Of a stretch of DNA of 64,000 nucleotides, positions 33,701 through 41,439 are shown one piece after another. Positions within the stretch are counted from its first letter, which is position 1; every line of letters begins with the position of its first letter. The DNA is from Neolewinella persica DSM 23188. Its GTDB lineage: Bacteria > Bacteroidota > Bacteroidia > Chitinophagales > Saprospiraceae. Below the pieces are notes generated by a model. The model was not told the DNA's origin. It ran no database searches and saw only the letters and a program-made list of their open reading frames with translations. Position numbers and translations under genes: made by a program. The stretch lies in contig NZ_KB890447.1 of the NCBI RefSeq assembly GCF_000373105.1, positions 59,287 to 123,286 on the forward strand, read 5' to 3'.

Positions 33701-33787
33701 CATAGTTTGTCCACTACCTCTAAAGGGAAGGCAAACTAGAAAGGTGATAAACCAAAATTTTGATGGTGAAATCTGACGAAGAGTCAT
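30773..33787 (-). CDS. Two-component-propeller sensor histidine kinase
   Basis: A 1004-residue sensor. A signal-like N-terminus (FWFITFLVCLPFRGSGQ) precedes about 700 periplasmic residues with repeated propeller blades (DGLLWIGTRNGLFSYNE is a textbook blade) and a Y_Y_Y-type immunoglobulin-like domain ending near 750. A TM helix at about 757-780 is followed by a HisKA_3 dimerisation helix with the phospho-acceptor H810 in GEVHDDLGG, and a HATPase domain (DNGVGF, GYGLDNMKEKA). Unlike hybrid regulators of this class it has no receiver or AraC domain; the separate NarL regulator downstream supplies that role. It follows directly on an unknown gene with no gap. Confidence 0.92.
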   Translation of the reverse strand: MTLRQISPSKFWFITFLVCLPFRGSGQTMINSLGENDLPAPESIAFVSKSTDGFYYLGNTTGLSVFDGKVAEQLTIRDHKSPYVHDQTVQSKMYEDGNELLWFSTYTALHAYDPSRKSFQTYRIVRDGNMVQQNYHVFHLDRRSGELWLKAGNQIWSFDTQTMLYRRIAGPTLGNRFLVTSKDGKRNQILACPFSYGKGLEVFTPRPGAIVKPRLINIDENVISAIDIGDSTFLLGLNTGLAELKLSDTTFQFSRITRSDKNHSVWDFCHTTGSGLIWMSFTGYGLHAYDPQQRVFVDSINIGDGISSNDPKELYADGPSRILVSQYNTGIDIIETTPALIKTNSLLSGKGISSVIVSEEKSLLAAGLLALYKSRSASLSGKWEPLKLPESSSRPPYRGKFYEAKGQLFLQGLRKIWSYDRDKSRWRSYPKQEYPVRGMFLSPSTSFLMLSERGVEICKIQDEKILTEPSLQFSPTGTNDFLGLFQLTDSTFLLPWRSSEVWIGAYNEQGYHLRQRIPLPGEIQATLNNSKEGNVYVGGTSGLYLIQNEQAKKIHLTKANDKNPIVEALVKDRDGLLWIGTRNGLFSYNEADSSSIWYSAADGLPANRFNDSPALLLPSDSILMGTRNGLFTFAPRQLVPDTLKLSPYISGLRINDLDVFQDSTFQFVNNRLPLPHRKNKLDFQVANIGLHQGGISSIEYQLIGFEEFPTTIDAHQTIRYPNLPPGNYTLQLTAINRNGLPSGKKSLDITINPPFTQTLLFYALCTCALALIAASLYILGLRRERLKQQRLQEQRARLAAERDRIAGEVHDDLGGQISSILYLSEEMLLTGETPEYEYELNRINELSRNSLQNVRDIIFALDNRRATLSALGDQLRGAGETFFGDRKISFRLTDEYQQPEFMLTSRQKRNITLIVKEAWHNTAKYAQATVVTLDIKEVNRQLVISIIDNGVGFTTTISQNSMSGYGLDNMKEKAAAIGGQLTIESSPGQGTSIYLTWPLPTNDN

Positions 33788-34837
33788 TTAATTAGGTGTA
33801 TTACCAAAAGTAGTTCGAATGAAATTGGCGACTTCAAGCACAATTGACGACTCAACGGTATTGACTTTTTGTCTAGTAGTAATAAGGGTTCTTAATGCAG
33901 CAGGGGATAATTGTTCCTGCACTTTCGGGATGAGACTAAAGCCAAACCAAAAATCACCTTCAGCCATTGCTGCCGCAATTCCCTGACTTACTTCCCAAAA
34001 GTCCGGACAAGGAATCATCATAAATGCACCGGGAGCCTTTGCTGCCGGTACTTGAGTACTGACTTGAGGGGGTTTAACTCCTTCAACAGTACCTTCAATA
34101 GGGTCAAATTGATCAATGAGGTCACCTTCTTGAACAGGGGGAGGAGGGGCTACCGCTGTAACATCAAATGGTTCTGCCTTAAGCGTAAAGGCATGGCCTG
34201 AGTCGTAAATGGGAGGTGGAGAAGGGTAATTATGTTGTTGTACCCGCAGGCGAGGGTTGTGCATTGTACTGTACCGGACTTCAGCACCGCTAAAAAAAAC
34301 ATCATTGTAGCCGTTTCCATTTGCAGGGTCAAGGTAAAGACGTAGAATGTCAAGGTCGGTACGTCGGACGAATGAAGCCTCTGCCCAAGTCCGGTGATGG
34401 GAAAGATCGCTTATGTCTAGTCCTTCAGGTCTAGGTGTAAAGACTGTTTGTGTCAGGGCTAAGGCAGGGATGTAATCAATGCTATGTTGACTCGAGTAGG
34501 TTCTGGGCGCTTGTGTACAAATATGTGGAATAATAAAGTCAGCGGAAATGAAGTCCTCAGTAAATAATACTGAAAAGCCATTTTGAGTGCTTTTCCATAG
34601 CTTCTTTATCTCTATTTGCTTCATTGGAACTGTCGTCCCTCCTGTTGGAAAGAGAAACATCCATCCTATAAGATCTGTATCTGTACTGCTTGATGAGGGC
34701 AGTAGGTTATAGATGCCGGGAATTGTGAAGCCTGCAGTATAATGACGGTCACGCGAGCCCTGCATCTTATTTCGTAAGCCTTCTTCAGGGTTGTTTCCAG
34801 GGTCTTCAGTAGGGTATGATGAAGTCGTAGTAGGCAT
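33788..34837 (-). CDS. Hypothetical protein upstream of the sensor kinase
   Basis: A 349-residue protein of unrecognised family, with no signal peptide or TM helix. ATG 34837 (MPTTTSSYPTEDPGNN) is preferred; an earlier ATG adds 24 residues. The sequence is beta-rich in its first 250 residues, with a proline-rich linker (VAPPPPVQEGD) near 230-245 and a helical tail (QEQLSPAALRTLITTRQKV). Its stop codon abuts the kinase start, so it belongs to the same operon and may provide a signal or partner for that sensor. Confidence is for the gene being real, not for function. Confidence 0.6.
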   Translation of the reverse strand: MPTTTSSYPTEDPGNNPEEGLRNKMQGSRDRHYTAGFTIPGIYNLLPSSSSTDTDLIGWMFLFPTGGTTVPMKQIEIKKLWKSTQNGFSVLFTEDFISADFIIPHICTQAPRTYSSQHSIDYIPALALTQTVFTPRPEGLDISDLSHHRTWAEASFVRRTDLDILRLYLDPANGNGYNDVFFSGAEVRYSTMHNPRLRVQQHNYPSPPPIYDSGHAFTLKAEPFDVTAVAPPPPVQEGDLIDQFDPIEGTVEGVKPPQVSTQVPAAKAPGAFMMIPCPDFWEVSQGIAAAMAEGDFWFGFSLIPKVQEQLSPAALRTLITTRQKVNTVESSIVLEVANFIRTTFGNTPN

Positions 34838-35211
34838 AGTGTACGGGAGTTTAGTGTATTCGTAAAAATAAGGGAGAGCAATTCTAAACATGTTGTTAAG
34901 CCCGACCAACGGACCACACCACCGGACAAAGTTCGGGGAACGGATCGACGAAAAGAGGCTAACTTAAGTTATAGAAAGGGCGGCTCGTAAGGTTGTTCTT
35001 CCCTGAAAGTAGGCGATAACCGGCGTAAATGCAAGAGGAGGTACCAGGATCGCCTTTCTAAACCACCACATAGGGCATCCTTAAAAAACAAAGAGGTTCA
35101 ATATTGCAGCACCAATATCAGTTGCCTGATTACTTTTTTCCGAGTAGGTCAACGACATACATATTATTGGTTTTTGCTATTGCGAATGCCAATTATAGCC
35201 TTTACTTTTAG

Positions 35212-35244
35212 TTGGACTCCCTTCCCCGGTTGATATTAAGTTTG
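35212..35244 (+). promoter_or_regulatory. Candidate promoter in a gene-free stretch
   Basis: TTG (35212-35214) and TAAGTTTG (35237-35244) are 22 nt apart, close to the Bacteroidota layout. No convincing coding sequence lies downstream before the hairpins at 35491 and 35689, so it could drive a non-coding RNA. Confidence 0.3.
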
Positions 35245-35490
35245 GTGATCATTTCAGGGCCACCAGCAGGGCCTGATTCCTCGGCCGAGTAGCCAAGTAT
35301 ATGGGACAAAACCACTAAGTTGGACCGTCCGGTGGCTTTACTCCCTTAGTACTGCGAAACCGACGCCCTTTTGTGACCACCAATGATACCGTAGTGAGAA
35401 ATACAAAGAGAAAGCTCATTAATAAAGTAGTTTGAAAAATTATGTGGCGCTGAGCGCCCGCAAATGCTATTGATCTCAGTTCAACTGCAT

Positions 35491-35516
35491 CCCAAACCTT
35501 CCGGGTTTGGGTTTAA
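35491..35516 (+). terminator. Terminator-like hairpin in a gene-free stretch
   Basis: CCCAAACC, TTCC loop, GGTTTGGG, then TTTAAT. An 8-bp stem pointing to the plus strand, with no plus-strand gene upstream within 580 nt. Confidence 0.5.
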
Positions 35517-35688
35517 TAAGCATGATTACAGAAGGACCACTAACTAAGGTTATATCCCGAAAGGCCGCACAGCCCCGATCTTTACATCGTTGAGACACCA
35601 ACCCTGTCCTATGTGCAACCGTCCGGAAACAAACCTTTAGCCCGCCCCGGATCGTAATCTTTTTGAACATGCTTGTTTAGTGAATTAA

Positions 35689-35717
35689 GGTCGTTCGCTT
35701 GGCGGACGACCCTTTTT
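35689..35717 (+). terminator. Terminator-like hairpin upstream of the orphan LuxR regulator
   Basis: GGTCGTTCGC / GCGGACGACC (10 positions, one mismatch) around a 3-nt loop, followed by CTTTTTAG. The form is a good rho-independent terminator, yet no plus-strand gene is seen in 34838-35688. It insulates the regulator gene that starts at 35765, or ends an unannotated RNA. Confidence 0.65.
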
Positions 35718-35764
35718 AGTAAGTTGATTTTAAAGACGCCTGACACAGATTAAACCCATTCATC

Positions 35765-36385
35765 ATGTCACCATCTAACATACTCTTGTTAGGAGGCTCG
35801 CCTATTTATCTGGCAGGGCTGACTGACAGCCTCATTCGTTCTTTTCCCAATAGTCAAATCAGCTGCCAGGCAACGGAGCTGCCACACCTTGTTTCCACCG
35901 TCATCTTCGTTGCCGCGGATACGCAAAAAAGTACGGATCAGTACTTAAAGCAACAACTGCGTAAATACTCCCTTGCCCGTTTTTTTGTCCTTGGTCCCCA
36001 ACGTACGCCACACTACGTGCGCACGCTGATTCGAGCCGGTATAGCAGGATACTTGTTAAGCTACGTTTCCCCCCAAAAGCTGGTAAAGGTATTGGCAGAT
36101 ACCGGCGCTGGAGAAACCTACGTGGACCCAAAACTGGAAGCGGAGTGGATTCACCAGCAATTCCGGTTAGGCAGCAGACGCACCTCCTCTATTTCCAAGC
36201 GCGAACGAGAGGTCCTTCAACTGATTACGGAAGAGTTCACCACCGCCGAAATCGCCAGCAAGCTCTTTATCAGCCTGAGCACGGTCGAATCTCATCGAGC
36301 CAGTATCCTCGGTAAACTCGGCGTTCGTAACGTGGCCGGAATCGTAAGAGAAGCCATCCTCCAGGAGCTTTGCACCCTCCAGTAG
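35765..36385 (+). CDS. Orphan LuxR-type regulator with degenerate receiver domain
   Basis: A 206-residue protein. The N-terminal 125 residues follow the receiver fold, but the acidic pair is replaced by glycines (LLLGGSPIYLAGL where active receivers have DDHPxYRxGL) and the phospho-acceptor strand reads VIFVAADT without the DxxMP context. It therefore probably acts without phosphorylation. The C-terminus is a standard GerE helix-turn-helix (ISKREREVLQLITEE, TVESHRASILGKLGV). It lies on the same strand, 266 nt before the injection-system operon, with no kinase partner downstream, which makes it the best local candidate regulator of that operon. Confidence 0.8.
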   Translation: MSPSNILLLGGSPIYLAGLTDSLIRSFPNSQISCQATELPHLVSTVIFVAADTQKSTDQYLKQQLRKYSLARFFVLGPQRTPHYVRTLIRAGIAGYLLSYVSPQKLVKVLADTGAGETYVDPKLEAEWIHQQFRLGSRRTSSISKREREVLQLITEEFTTAEIASKLFISLSTVESHRASILGKLGVRNVAGIVREAILQELCTLQ

Positions 36386-36398
36386 TGGTATACCACTA
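36383..36398. promoter_or_regulatory. 16-bp perfect palindrome overlapping the regulator's stop codon
   Basis: TAGTGGTATACCACTA is fully self-complementary and its first three bases are the stop codon of the orphan regulator. The CTAGTGG/CCACTAG half recurs at 36457-36463 and 36616-36622, so this may be an operator. Confidence 0.5.
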
Positions 36399-36456
36399 GT
36401 TTAAGAATTCAGGGTAAACAAGGATTAAAGCCAGATTATATGCACCGTTCTTTGAT

Positions 36457-36622
36457 CTAGTGGTCGAGTTCTTAAGTCTTCGAACATTTAACGCAGGCAG
36501 CATGGTGCTGGACGACTAACTGAAAATCCACCGTAGCTATGGCTATGCTGAACTGTCATCCAATCGTTCAACTCCACGCTAACTGCGTCAAGCTATTGCG
36601 AACTTCATTCCTCGACCACTAG
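36457..36622. promoter_or_regulatory. 12-bp inverted repeat pair in front of the injection-system operon
   Basis: CTAGTGGTCGAG (36457-36468) and CTCGACCACTAG (36611-36622) are exact reverse complements 142 nt apart, the right one ending 29 nt before the first gene. Together with the palindrome at 36383 they form a set of related sites in the only sizeable intergenic region before the operon. I found no good TAnnTTTG promoter here. Confidence 0.45.
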
Positions 36623-36651
36623 CTAAATAACCCATATTAAAGCCCTGTTTT

Positions 36652-37272
36652 ATGGCCAATGTTCAGGATAATGTTGCTCCCCTATTAGAGGCCGTACGTG
36701 GTTACCTGGCGGGGCAACTACAGATCCTTCTGGACGAGCAGATGGATCAGGTGGTACTGGACAATATCGGCCGGCCACAAGAGGGCCTTGCTATTGATCA
36801 GGGTGGTGCCACCTACATTACCCTGGTGCGAACGGAGGTAGACGCAAGTCGTAAAAGTCAGCGAAACTATCGAACGTTTCCCTCTCCGGGGGGAGCTGCT
36901 CCAAGTATCATTAAACGACAGCCACCGGTTAGCCTCAACCTCTATTTACTCATCACGGCCAACCACGACGACTATAACATTGCCCTAAACGTGTTGAGTG
37001 AGGTCGTGGCGACCTTCCAACACCGTAACGTCTTGGTGGCGGCAGACCTTCCGCTATTACCAGAGGATGGCTTCTTCGCCACCCGCCAGCTCAAATTCAG
37101 CCTCCTTTCTCCATCATTTGAAGAATGGAACCATCTCTGGAGTATGCTGGGGGGCAAGCATTTGCCCGCCTTACTCTATTTGGTCCAGTCTGCAGACATC
37201 GAATACATCCCCTCCGCAGATCTTCCGGGCAGCCCAATACGAGAAATTCACCTCAACGAAACCCTCCGCTGA
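36652..37272 (+). CDS. eCIS cap/terminator protein, DUF4255 (Pvc16/Afp16-like)
   Basis: A 206-residue DUF4255 protein, the family of Afp16/Pvc16 that ends and caps the inner tube and sheath of contractile injection particles. It has the characteristic N-terminal helix (LEAVRGYLAGQLQILLD), then PPVSLNLYLLITANHDDYN and the LKFSLLSPSFEEWNHLWSML region. The length fits the family. It is the first gene of the operon; the stop is 2 nt before the next ATG. Confidence 0.85.
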   Translation: MANVQDNVAPLLEAVRGYLAGQLQILLDEQMDQVVLDNIGRPQEGLAIDQGGATYITLVRTEVDASRKSQRNYRTFPSPGGAAPSIIKRQPPVSLNLYLLITANHDDYNIALNVLSEVVATFQHRNVLVAADLPLLPEDGFFATRQLKFSLLSPSFEEWNHLWSMLGGKHLPALLYLVQSADIEYIPSADLPGSPIREIHLNETLR

Positions 37273-37274
37273 AC

Positions 37275-38111
37275 ATGGGCTTCCAAATCATATACGACGC
37301 TTTAGTAACCCTGCGCTGCTGGCAGCCGGCCTTCCTGGGCGGAGTGACCACCGTACCGCTTACTGTTGCTGACGCCACCGCTCCGGAGACCGACTTTCTT
37401 ACGCGGTACAACCTGACTCCCCGCGAGCTCAATGACTACCTGAACTACGACATTCGGCAGTTCCTGGACATTCGCCCCACCGAAAGGGGCGAGGCCACCC
37501 TGAAACGCTACGGTTGGCGCTGGTTACCCGGCACCCAGGGCGGCAGCCTGGTGGCCTCCACCGCCTTACCGCCTCCGGCAGACAGCCGACTGCAGCTAGC
37601 CGTTTCCATCCGCGATTTTCGCTTTCGGGAAAAAACCGATTTCGATGGCCCTGATGCCAACCCCGCACCTGCTGATCCTGACCAGGAAACCGAGCAGATT
37701 CGAGGACTGGTATTCTTTCTTACCGACCAGGCCGTCGCCGGTGGTGGGGACTTCAGTATTCCCGCAGCTGGGGTCGGCCTTGATGAAACACGCTTTTTAC
37801 CCAGCTACTCGCGCTCCTTCTCTTTGGATAAAGACAGCGACGGTAACGAACCTATCGAGGTACGGGATCCTATGCGGGCAGATCTACTGCTGAAAACGCT
37901 CGATTTTTCCCAAACTGAGCCTGACCAACCAAGCTATTTTCTTGAACTCCCGCAGCTCCCTACCGGTCTTTACCGGCTTAGCGGAACACGTATTACTGAC
38001 CATTATTGCCTCATTGGCCTGGCGGGGACGCCTGGCGTGCTGGGCTTCATTGAACTGGGCGTGCCAGCGGCAAGCCCCATTGATCTTCACTTCAAAGAAA
38101 AACAACCATAA
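37275..38111 (+). CDS. eCIS-associated protein of unknown function
   Basis: A 278-residue protein (ATG 37275) between the cap and sheath genes. Readable features are a beta-rich N-terminus (GFQIIYDALVTLRCWQPAF) and a C-terminal half with PTGLYRLSGT and GVLGFIELGV. I cannot name a family by eye. Its fixed place between Pvc16-like and sheath genes suggests a structural role at the tail end distal to the baseplate, such as a cap adaptor, but that is inference. Confidence 0.6.
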   Translation: MGFQIIYDALVTLRCWQPAFLGGVTTVPLTVADATAPETDFLTRYNLTPRELNDYLNYDIRQFLDIRPTERGEATLKRYGWRWLPGTQGGSLVASTALPPPADSRLQLAVSIRDFRFREKTDFDGPDANPAPADPDQETEQIRGLVFFLTDQAVAGGGDFSIPAAGVGLDETRFLPSYSRSFSLDKDSDGNEPIEVRDPMRADLLLKTLDFSQTEPDQPSYFLELPQLPTGLYRLSGTRITDHYCLIGLAGTPGVLGFIELGVPAASPIDLHFKEKQP

Positions 38112-38114
38112 ACC

Positions 38115-39575
38115 ATGGCTAACTACCGCGCCCCCGGCGTTTATGTCGAGGAAATATCATCATTCCCGCCTTCAGTGGTGGCCGTGGAAACGGCCATCCC
38201 CGCCTTTATTGGTTACACGGCCCGACGGCCGGGGCCCCCTTTAGCCGCAGGGGTAAACGCGGCTGATCCCGTTCGAATCGGTTCGTTACTTGAGTTTGAG
38301 GAGCTTTTTGGCCGGGGCCTTGCCCCCGCAATTACCCGGATCGATCTGGATGATAACCACCAGTTCGTGCGGGCGAGCCTGGACCAGACCTTTTATCTAT
38401 ATCCAGCGCTGCAACTTTTCTATGCCAATGGCGGTGGTGATTGCTACATCGTTTCGGTCGGTGATGCGCTTGCCGCTGGTGATGCGCCCGACGCCACCGA
38501 GCTCCAGGATGGGATTGCTGTGTTGGAAACCTGGGATGAGCCGACCATTTTACTGATGCCCGATGCGGTTTCTTTAATTCCCGCAGTTGGAGACCCTCAC
38601 CCCATGTACGGATTAGCCAACCTTATGTTGACCCACTGCCAAACCCTGATGGACCGCGTGGCTGTCATCGATTTGCCGGAAGATGCCGTAGACGGAGCCG
38701 ACTTCCGGACGAACACCGGGACAGCGGGCCTGGCCTACGGAGCTGCCTATACGCCTTGGTTAAATGCTGCCCTTGCAAAACCCTATAACGCTGACATTCT
38801 TGATGCCAATGCTAATATTTTCGTGGGCGCGGCCGCAGGTGCAGGGGTGAGTTTGGAGGACGCAGTGCCGCCCGACGAGCAAGTATTGGTTCAAGCTGCC
38901 GTTGCCAACGGACCGGACTCATTGGAAGCAACCACACTTTTTCAGGAATCCCCCACCTATCGCAGCATTCTACGCGGGCTCAATGCTACCGCTTTGCCGA
39001 TGCCGCCCAGCGGGGCGGTGGCCGGACTCTACGCTTTTGTCGATCGTACCCGAGGAGTGTGGAAGGCCCCCGCCAACGTAAGTGTGAGCGGGATACAGTC
39101 CGTCACCGACGTCTTTACCCACACCGAACTTGGCAACCTTAACGTAGACGCCATCAGCGGAAAATCTATCAACGCTATCCGGCATTTTACGGGCAAAGGC
39201 ATCCTGGTATTCGGCGCGCGCACCCTGGCAGGAAATGATGGAGACTACAAATACATCTCCGTCCGCCGGCTGATGAATATGTTGGAAGAGTCCATCAAAA
39301 AAGCCACCGAACAATTCGTTTTCGAACCCAATACGGCCAATACCTGGACACGGGTACAATCGATGATCGAAAACTTCCTCACCCTGCTTTGGCGCGATGG
39401 CGGCCTGCAGGGTGCCAAACAAGAACATGCCTTTCGGGTGGCCGTTGGCCTGGGCCGGACGATGACGCCACAGGATGTTATCGACGGCCGGATGATCGTA
39501 GAGATCGCCGTGGCGCCCGTTCGCCCCGCCGAATTCATCGTTCTCCGCTTCATGCAGCACTTACCCAACAGCTAA
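38115..39575 (+). CDS. Contractile sheath protein 1 (Pvc2-type)
   Basis: A 486-residue phage-tail sheath protein. The N-terminal signature GVYVEEISSFPPSVVAVETA, the middle AVSLIPAVGDPHPMYGL / VIDLPEDA region and the C-terminal subtilisin-like/sheath core (GKSINAIRHFTGKGILVFGA, then EPNTANTWTRVQSMIENFLT and VEIAVAPVRPAEFIVLR) are all present. Sheath subunits polymerise round the tube and contract to drive it. A 17-bp motif copy at 38826-38842 encodes GAAAGA within the variable surface domain. Confidence 0.95.
   Translation: MANYRAPGVYVEEISSFPPSVVAVETAIPAFIGYTARRPGPPLAAGVNAADPVRIGSLLEFEELFGRGLAPAITRIDLDDNHQFVRASLDQTFYLYPALQLFYANGGGDCYIVSVGDALAAGDAPDATELQDGIAVLETWDEPTILLMPDAVSLIPAVGDPHPMYGLANLMLTHCQTLMDRVAVIDLPEDAVDGADFRTNTGTAGLAYGAAYTPWLNAALAKPYNADILDANANIFVGAAAGAGVSLEDAVPPDEQVLVQAAVANGPDSLEATTLFQESPTYRSILRGLNATALPMPPSGAVAGLYAFVDRTRGVWKAPANVSVSGIQSVTDVFTHTELGNLNVDAISGKSINAIRHFTGKGILVFGARTLAGNDGDYKYISVRRLMNMLEESIKKATEQFVFEPNTANTWTRVQSMIENFLTLLWRDGGLQGAKQEHAFRVAVGLGRTMTPQDVIDGRMIVEIAVAPVRPAEFIVLRFMQHLPNS
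38826..38842 (+). repeat. 17-bp interspersed motif, copy h (inside sheath gene)
   Basis: Exact consensus with M = C, read GGC-GCG-GCC-GCA-GGT-GC as Gly-Ala-Ala-Ala-Gly-Ala in the variable insertion domain of sheath protein 1. Confidence 0.85.
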
Positions 39576-39588
39576 AAATCACCTCCCC

Positions 39589-41292
39589 ATGCTAGCCAAT
39601 CTAAAAGTCCCGGGCGTATACACCCAAGAAATATCCGTACTGCCTCCTTCGGTAGCCGCAGTACCTACCGCCGTGCCGGCCTTCCTGGGGTATACCCAGC
39701 TTACGCAGGATGCCGACGGACAGAGCCTCATCAACGTCGCCGTTAAAATTCAGAGCCAAAAAGAATTTGAAGCGCTCTTCGGTTTCGGCCCTGAGCTACG
39801 GCTGACCGAAGTGTTCCTGGATGCCCAGCTGCGCTTCCTCCGCTCCGATGTGCAACTTGACTTTTACCTCTACGATGCCATTCGCCTCTTTTATGCCAAT
39901 GGCGGAGGGGAATGCTACATCGTTTCCGTCGGTGGATACAGTTACGATCCCGGGGGAGGTCCCGAAATCGTACCAGCGAACTTCACGGATGCAGGAACCG
40001 GCCTTGATGTCATCAGCCGGGTAGACGAACCTACACTCTTACTCTTTCCCGACGCGGCGGCAATGGACAATGCCGGTCTCATTGCGGTACAACAAGCCGC
40101 CCTCGCCCAGTGTGGGGATCTGAAGGATAGGTTTACCGTCTGTGATCTAACGGAGGGAGATACCATTCAGCGCGTCGGGTTTGCACCCGGGCAAGATTTC
40201 CGGGATGCCATTGGTGTTAATAACCTCAAGTATGGTGCCACGTACACGCCGTGGTTGCAATGCTCCTTGCAACACCCAATTGACTTTTCGCTGCTACAAA
40301 GCATTACGCTCAACTTTGCCGATGGATCTACCCTTGTAGGGTTTGACCACACTACGTTGCATGACGACAATCCGGACATTCTGCCTTTGATGCTGGTCAA
40401 TACGGTAATCACTGCCCATAATGAAATTCAAGCGGGCCCTCAACCTGTTGACACCACCGCTTTTACCGCAGCCCTCGATGCCTCGGAAGCCGATCCCCCC
40501 GTAGTACCACTACCTGTTGAGATTCCCCCTTTGCGGGTCGCCCTCGATGCGGCGATCACTAACTATGATGCGGACGACACCCTAACCGATGAGCTGGCGA
40601 CAGCTTTTGCCGACTACCAGGCGGCGATATTTTCAGCCTACGATCTGGAGAATAACCTCCGTAGTCTTTTCCCGCTTTACGGCACAGTAGCCAACGGAGT
40701 CGAGAACGCCGTTACCCACCACCCGCCAAGCGGAGCAGTGGTAGGTGTATATGCACGGGTGGATGCTGCCCGGGGTGTCTGGAAAGCACCGGCCAACGAG
40801 AGCCTGAACTCCGTACTAGGGCCTACGGCCCGTTTTACCCAATCGGAGTTGGCTAACCTAAACGTGTCTACCAACGGTAAGTCCATCAACGCCATCCGGG
40901 CCTTTACCGGCAAGGGGACACTCATCTTCGGCGCCCGCACATTGGCGGGCAATAGTGGCGACGACCGCTACGTCAATGTCCGCCGACTGCTCATCTTCCT
41001 GGAAGAATCCATCGAGAAGGCCGTTGAAGCCTTCGTCTTTGAGCCCAATGATGCGAACACCTGGCGGCGGGTACAGGGCATGATCGAAAATTTCCTCAAC
41101 CTGCAATGGCGCGCAGGCGCCCTGCAGGGCGCCAGGCCGGAAGACGCCTACCGCGTAGCCGTTGGTTTAGGCCGGACGATGACGGCAGACGATGTGATAA
41201 ACGGCCGCATGATCGTCGATATCAGCCTGGCTCCGGTCCGGCCAGCGGAATTCATCATCCTCCGCTTCAGCCAGCAGCAGGCCCAAAGCTAG
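39589..41292 (+). CDS. Contractile sheath protein 2 with enlarged insertion
   Basis: A 567-residue paralogue of the preceding sheath gene, with the same N-terminus (PGVYTQEISVLPPSVAAV) and the same C-terminal core (GKSINAIRAFTGKGTLIFGA, then DISLAPVRPAEFIILR). It is about 80 residues longer owing to an acidic, proline-containing insertion at roughly residues 230-360 (VVPLPVEIPPLRVALDAAI). That region should face outward in the assembled sheath. PVC and Afp clusters encode up to three sheath paralogues; here there are two. Confidence 0.95.
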   Translation: MLANLKVPGVYTQEISVLPPSVAAVPTAVPAFLGYTQLTQDADGQSLINVAVKIQSQKEFEALFGFGPELRLTEVFLDAQLRFLRSDVQLDFYLYDAIRLFYANGGGECYIVSVGGYSYDPGGGPEIVPANFTDAGTGLDVISRVDEPTLLLFPDAAAMDNAGLIAVQQAALAQCGDLKDRFTVCDLTEGDTIQRVGFAPGQDFRDAIGVNNLKYGATYTPWLQCSLQHPIDFSLLQSITLNFADGSTLVGFDHTTLHDDNPDILPLMLVNTVITAHNEIQAGPQPVDTTAFTAALDASEADPPVVPLPVEIPPLRVALDAAITNYDADDTLTDELATAFADYQAAIFSAYDLENNLRSLFPLYGTVANGVENAVTHHPPSGAVVGVYARVDAARGVWKAPANESLNSVLGPTARFTQSELANLNVSTNGKSINAIRAFTGKGTLIFGARTLAGNSGDDRYVNVRRLLIFLEESIEKAVEAFVFEPNDANTWRRVQGMIENFLNLQWRAGALQGARPEDAYRVAVGLGRTMTADDVINGRMIVDISLAPVRPAEFIILRFSQQQAQS

Positions 41293-41383
41293 TGCGCTGT
41301 CAGGCCAGTCCTGGCCGACTATCGACGGCGTCTTACAACTCCAATTAAGGGAGGTGGCACCTTGCTTCCTGGTCTCCGGTATT

Positions 41384-41400
41384 GCACCTGCGTCCGCGCC
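41384..41400 (-). repeat. 17-bp interspersed motif, copy i
   Basis: Exact minus-strand consensus in the 147-nt gap between sheath 2 and tube 1, the largest gap inside the operon. The surrounding bases show no terminator. Confidence 0.85.
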
Positions 41401-41439
41401 CAAAAACAATTAATTTCTAACAATTAACTCTCCAGAATC

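Noticed and set aside
35476..35670. 64-codon minus-strand frame in the gene-free stretch
   Set aside because: It spans a terminator-like hairpin of the other strand and has no recognisable features or promoter.
34838..35764. tmRNA, RNase P RNA or 6S RNA in the gene-free stretch
   Set aside because: No tRNA-like ends, tag reading frame or P4-type motif could be recognised.
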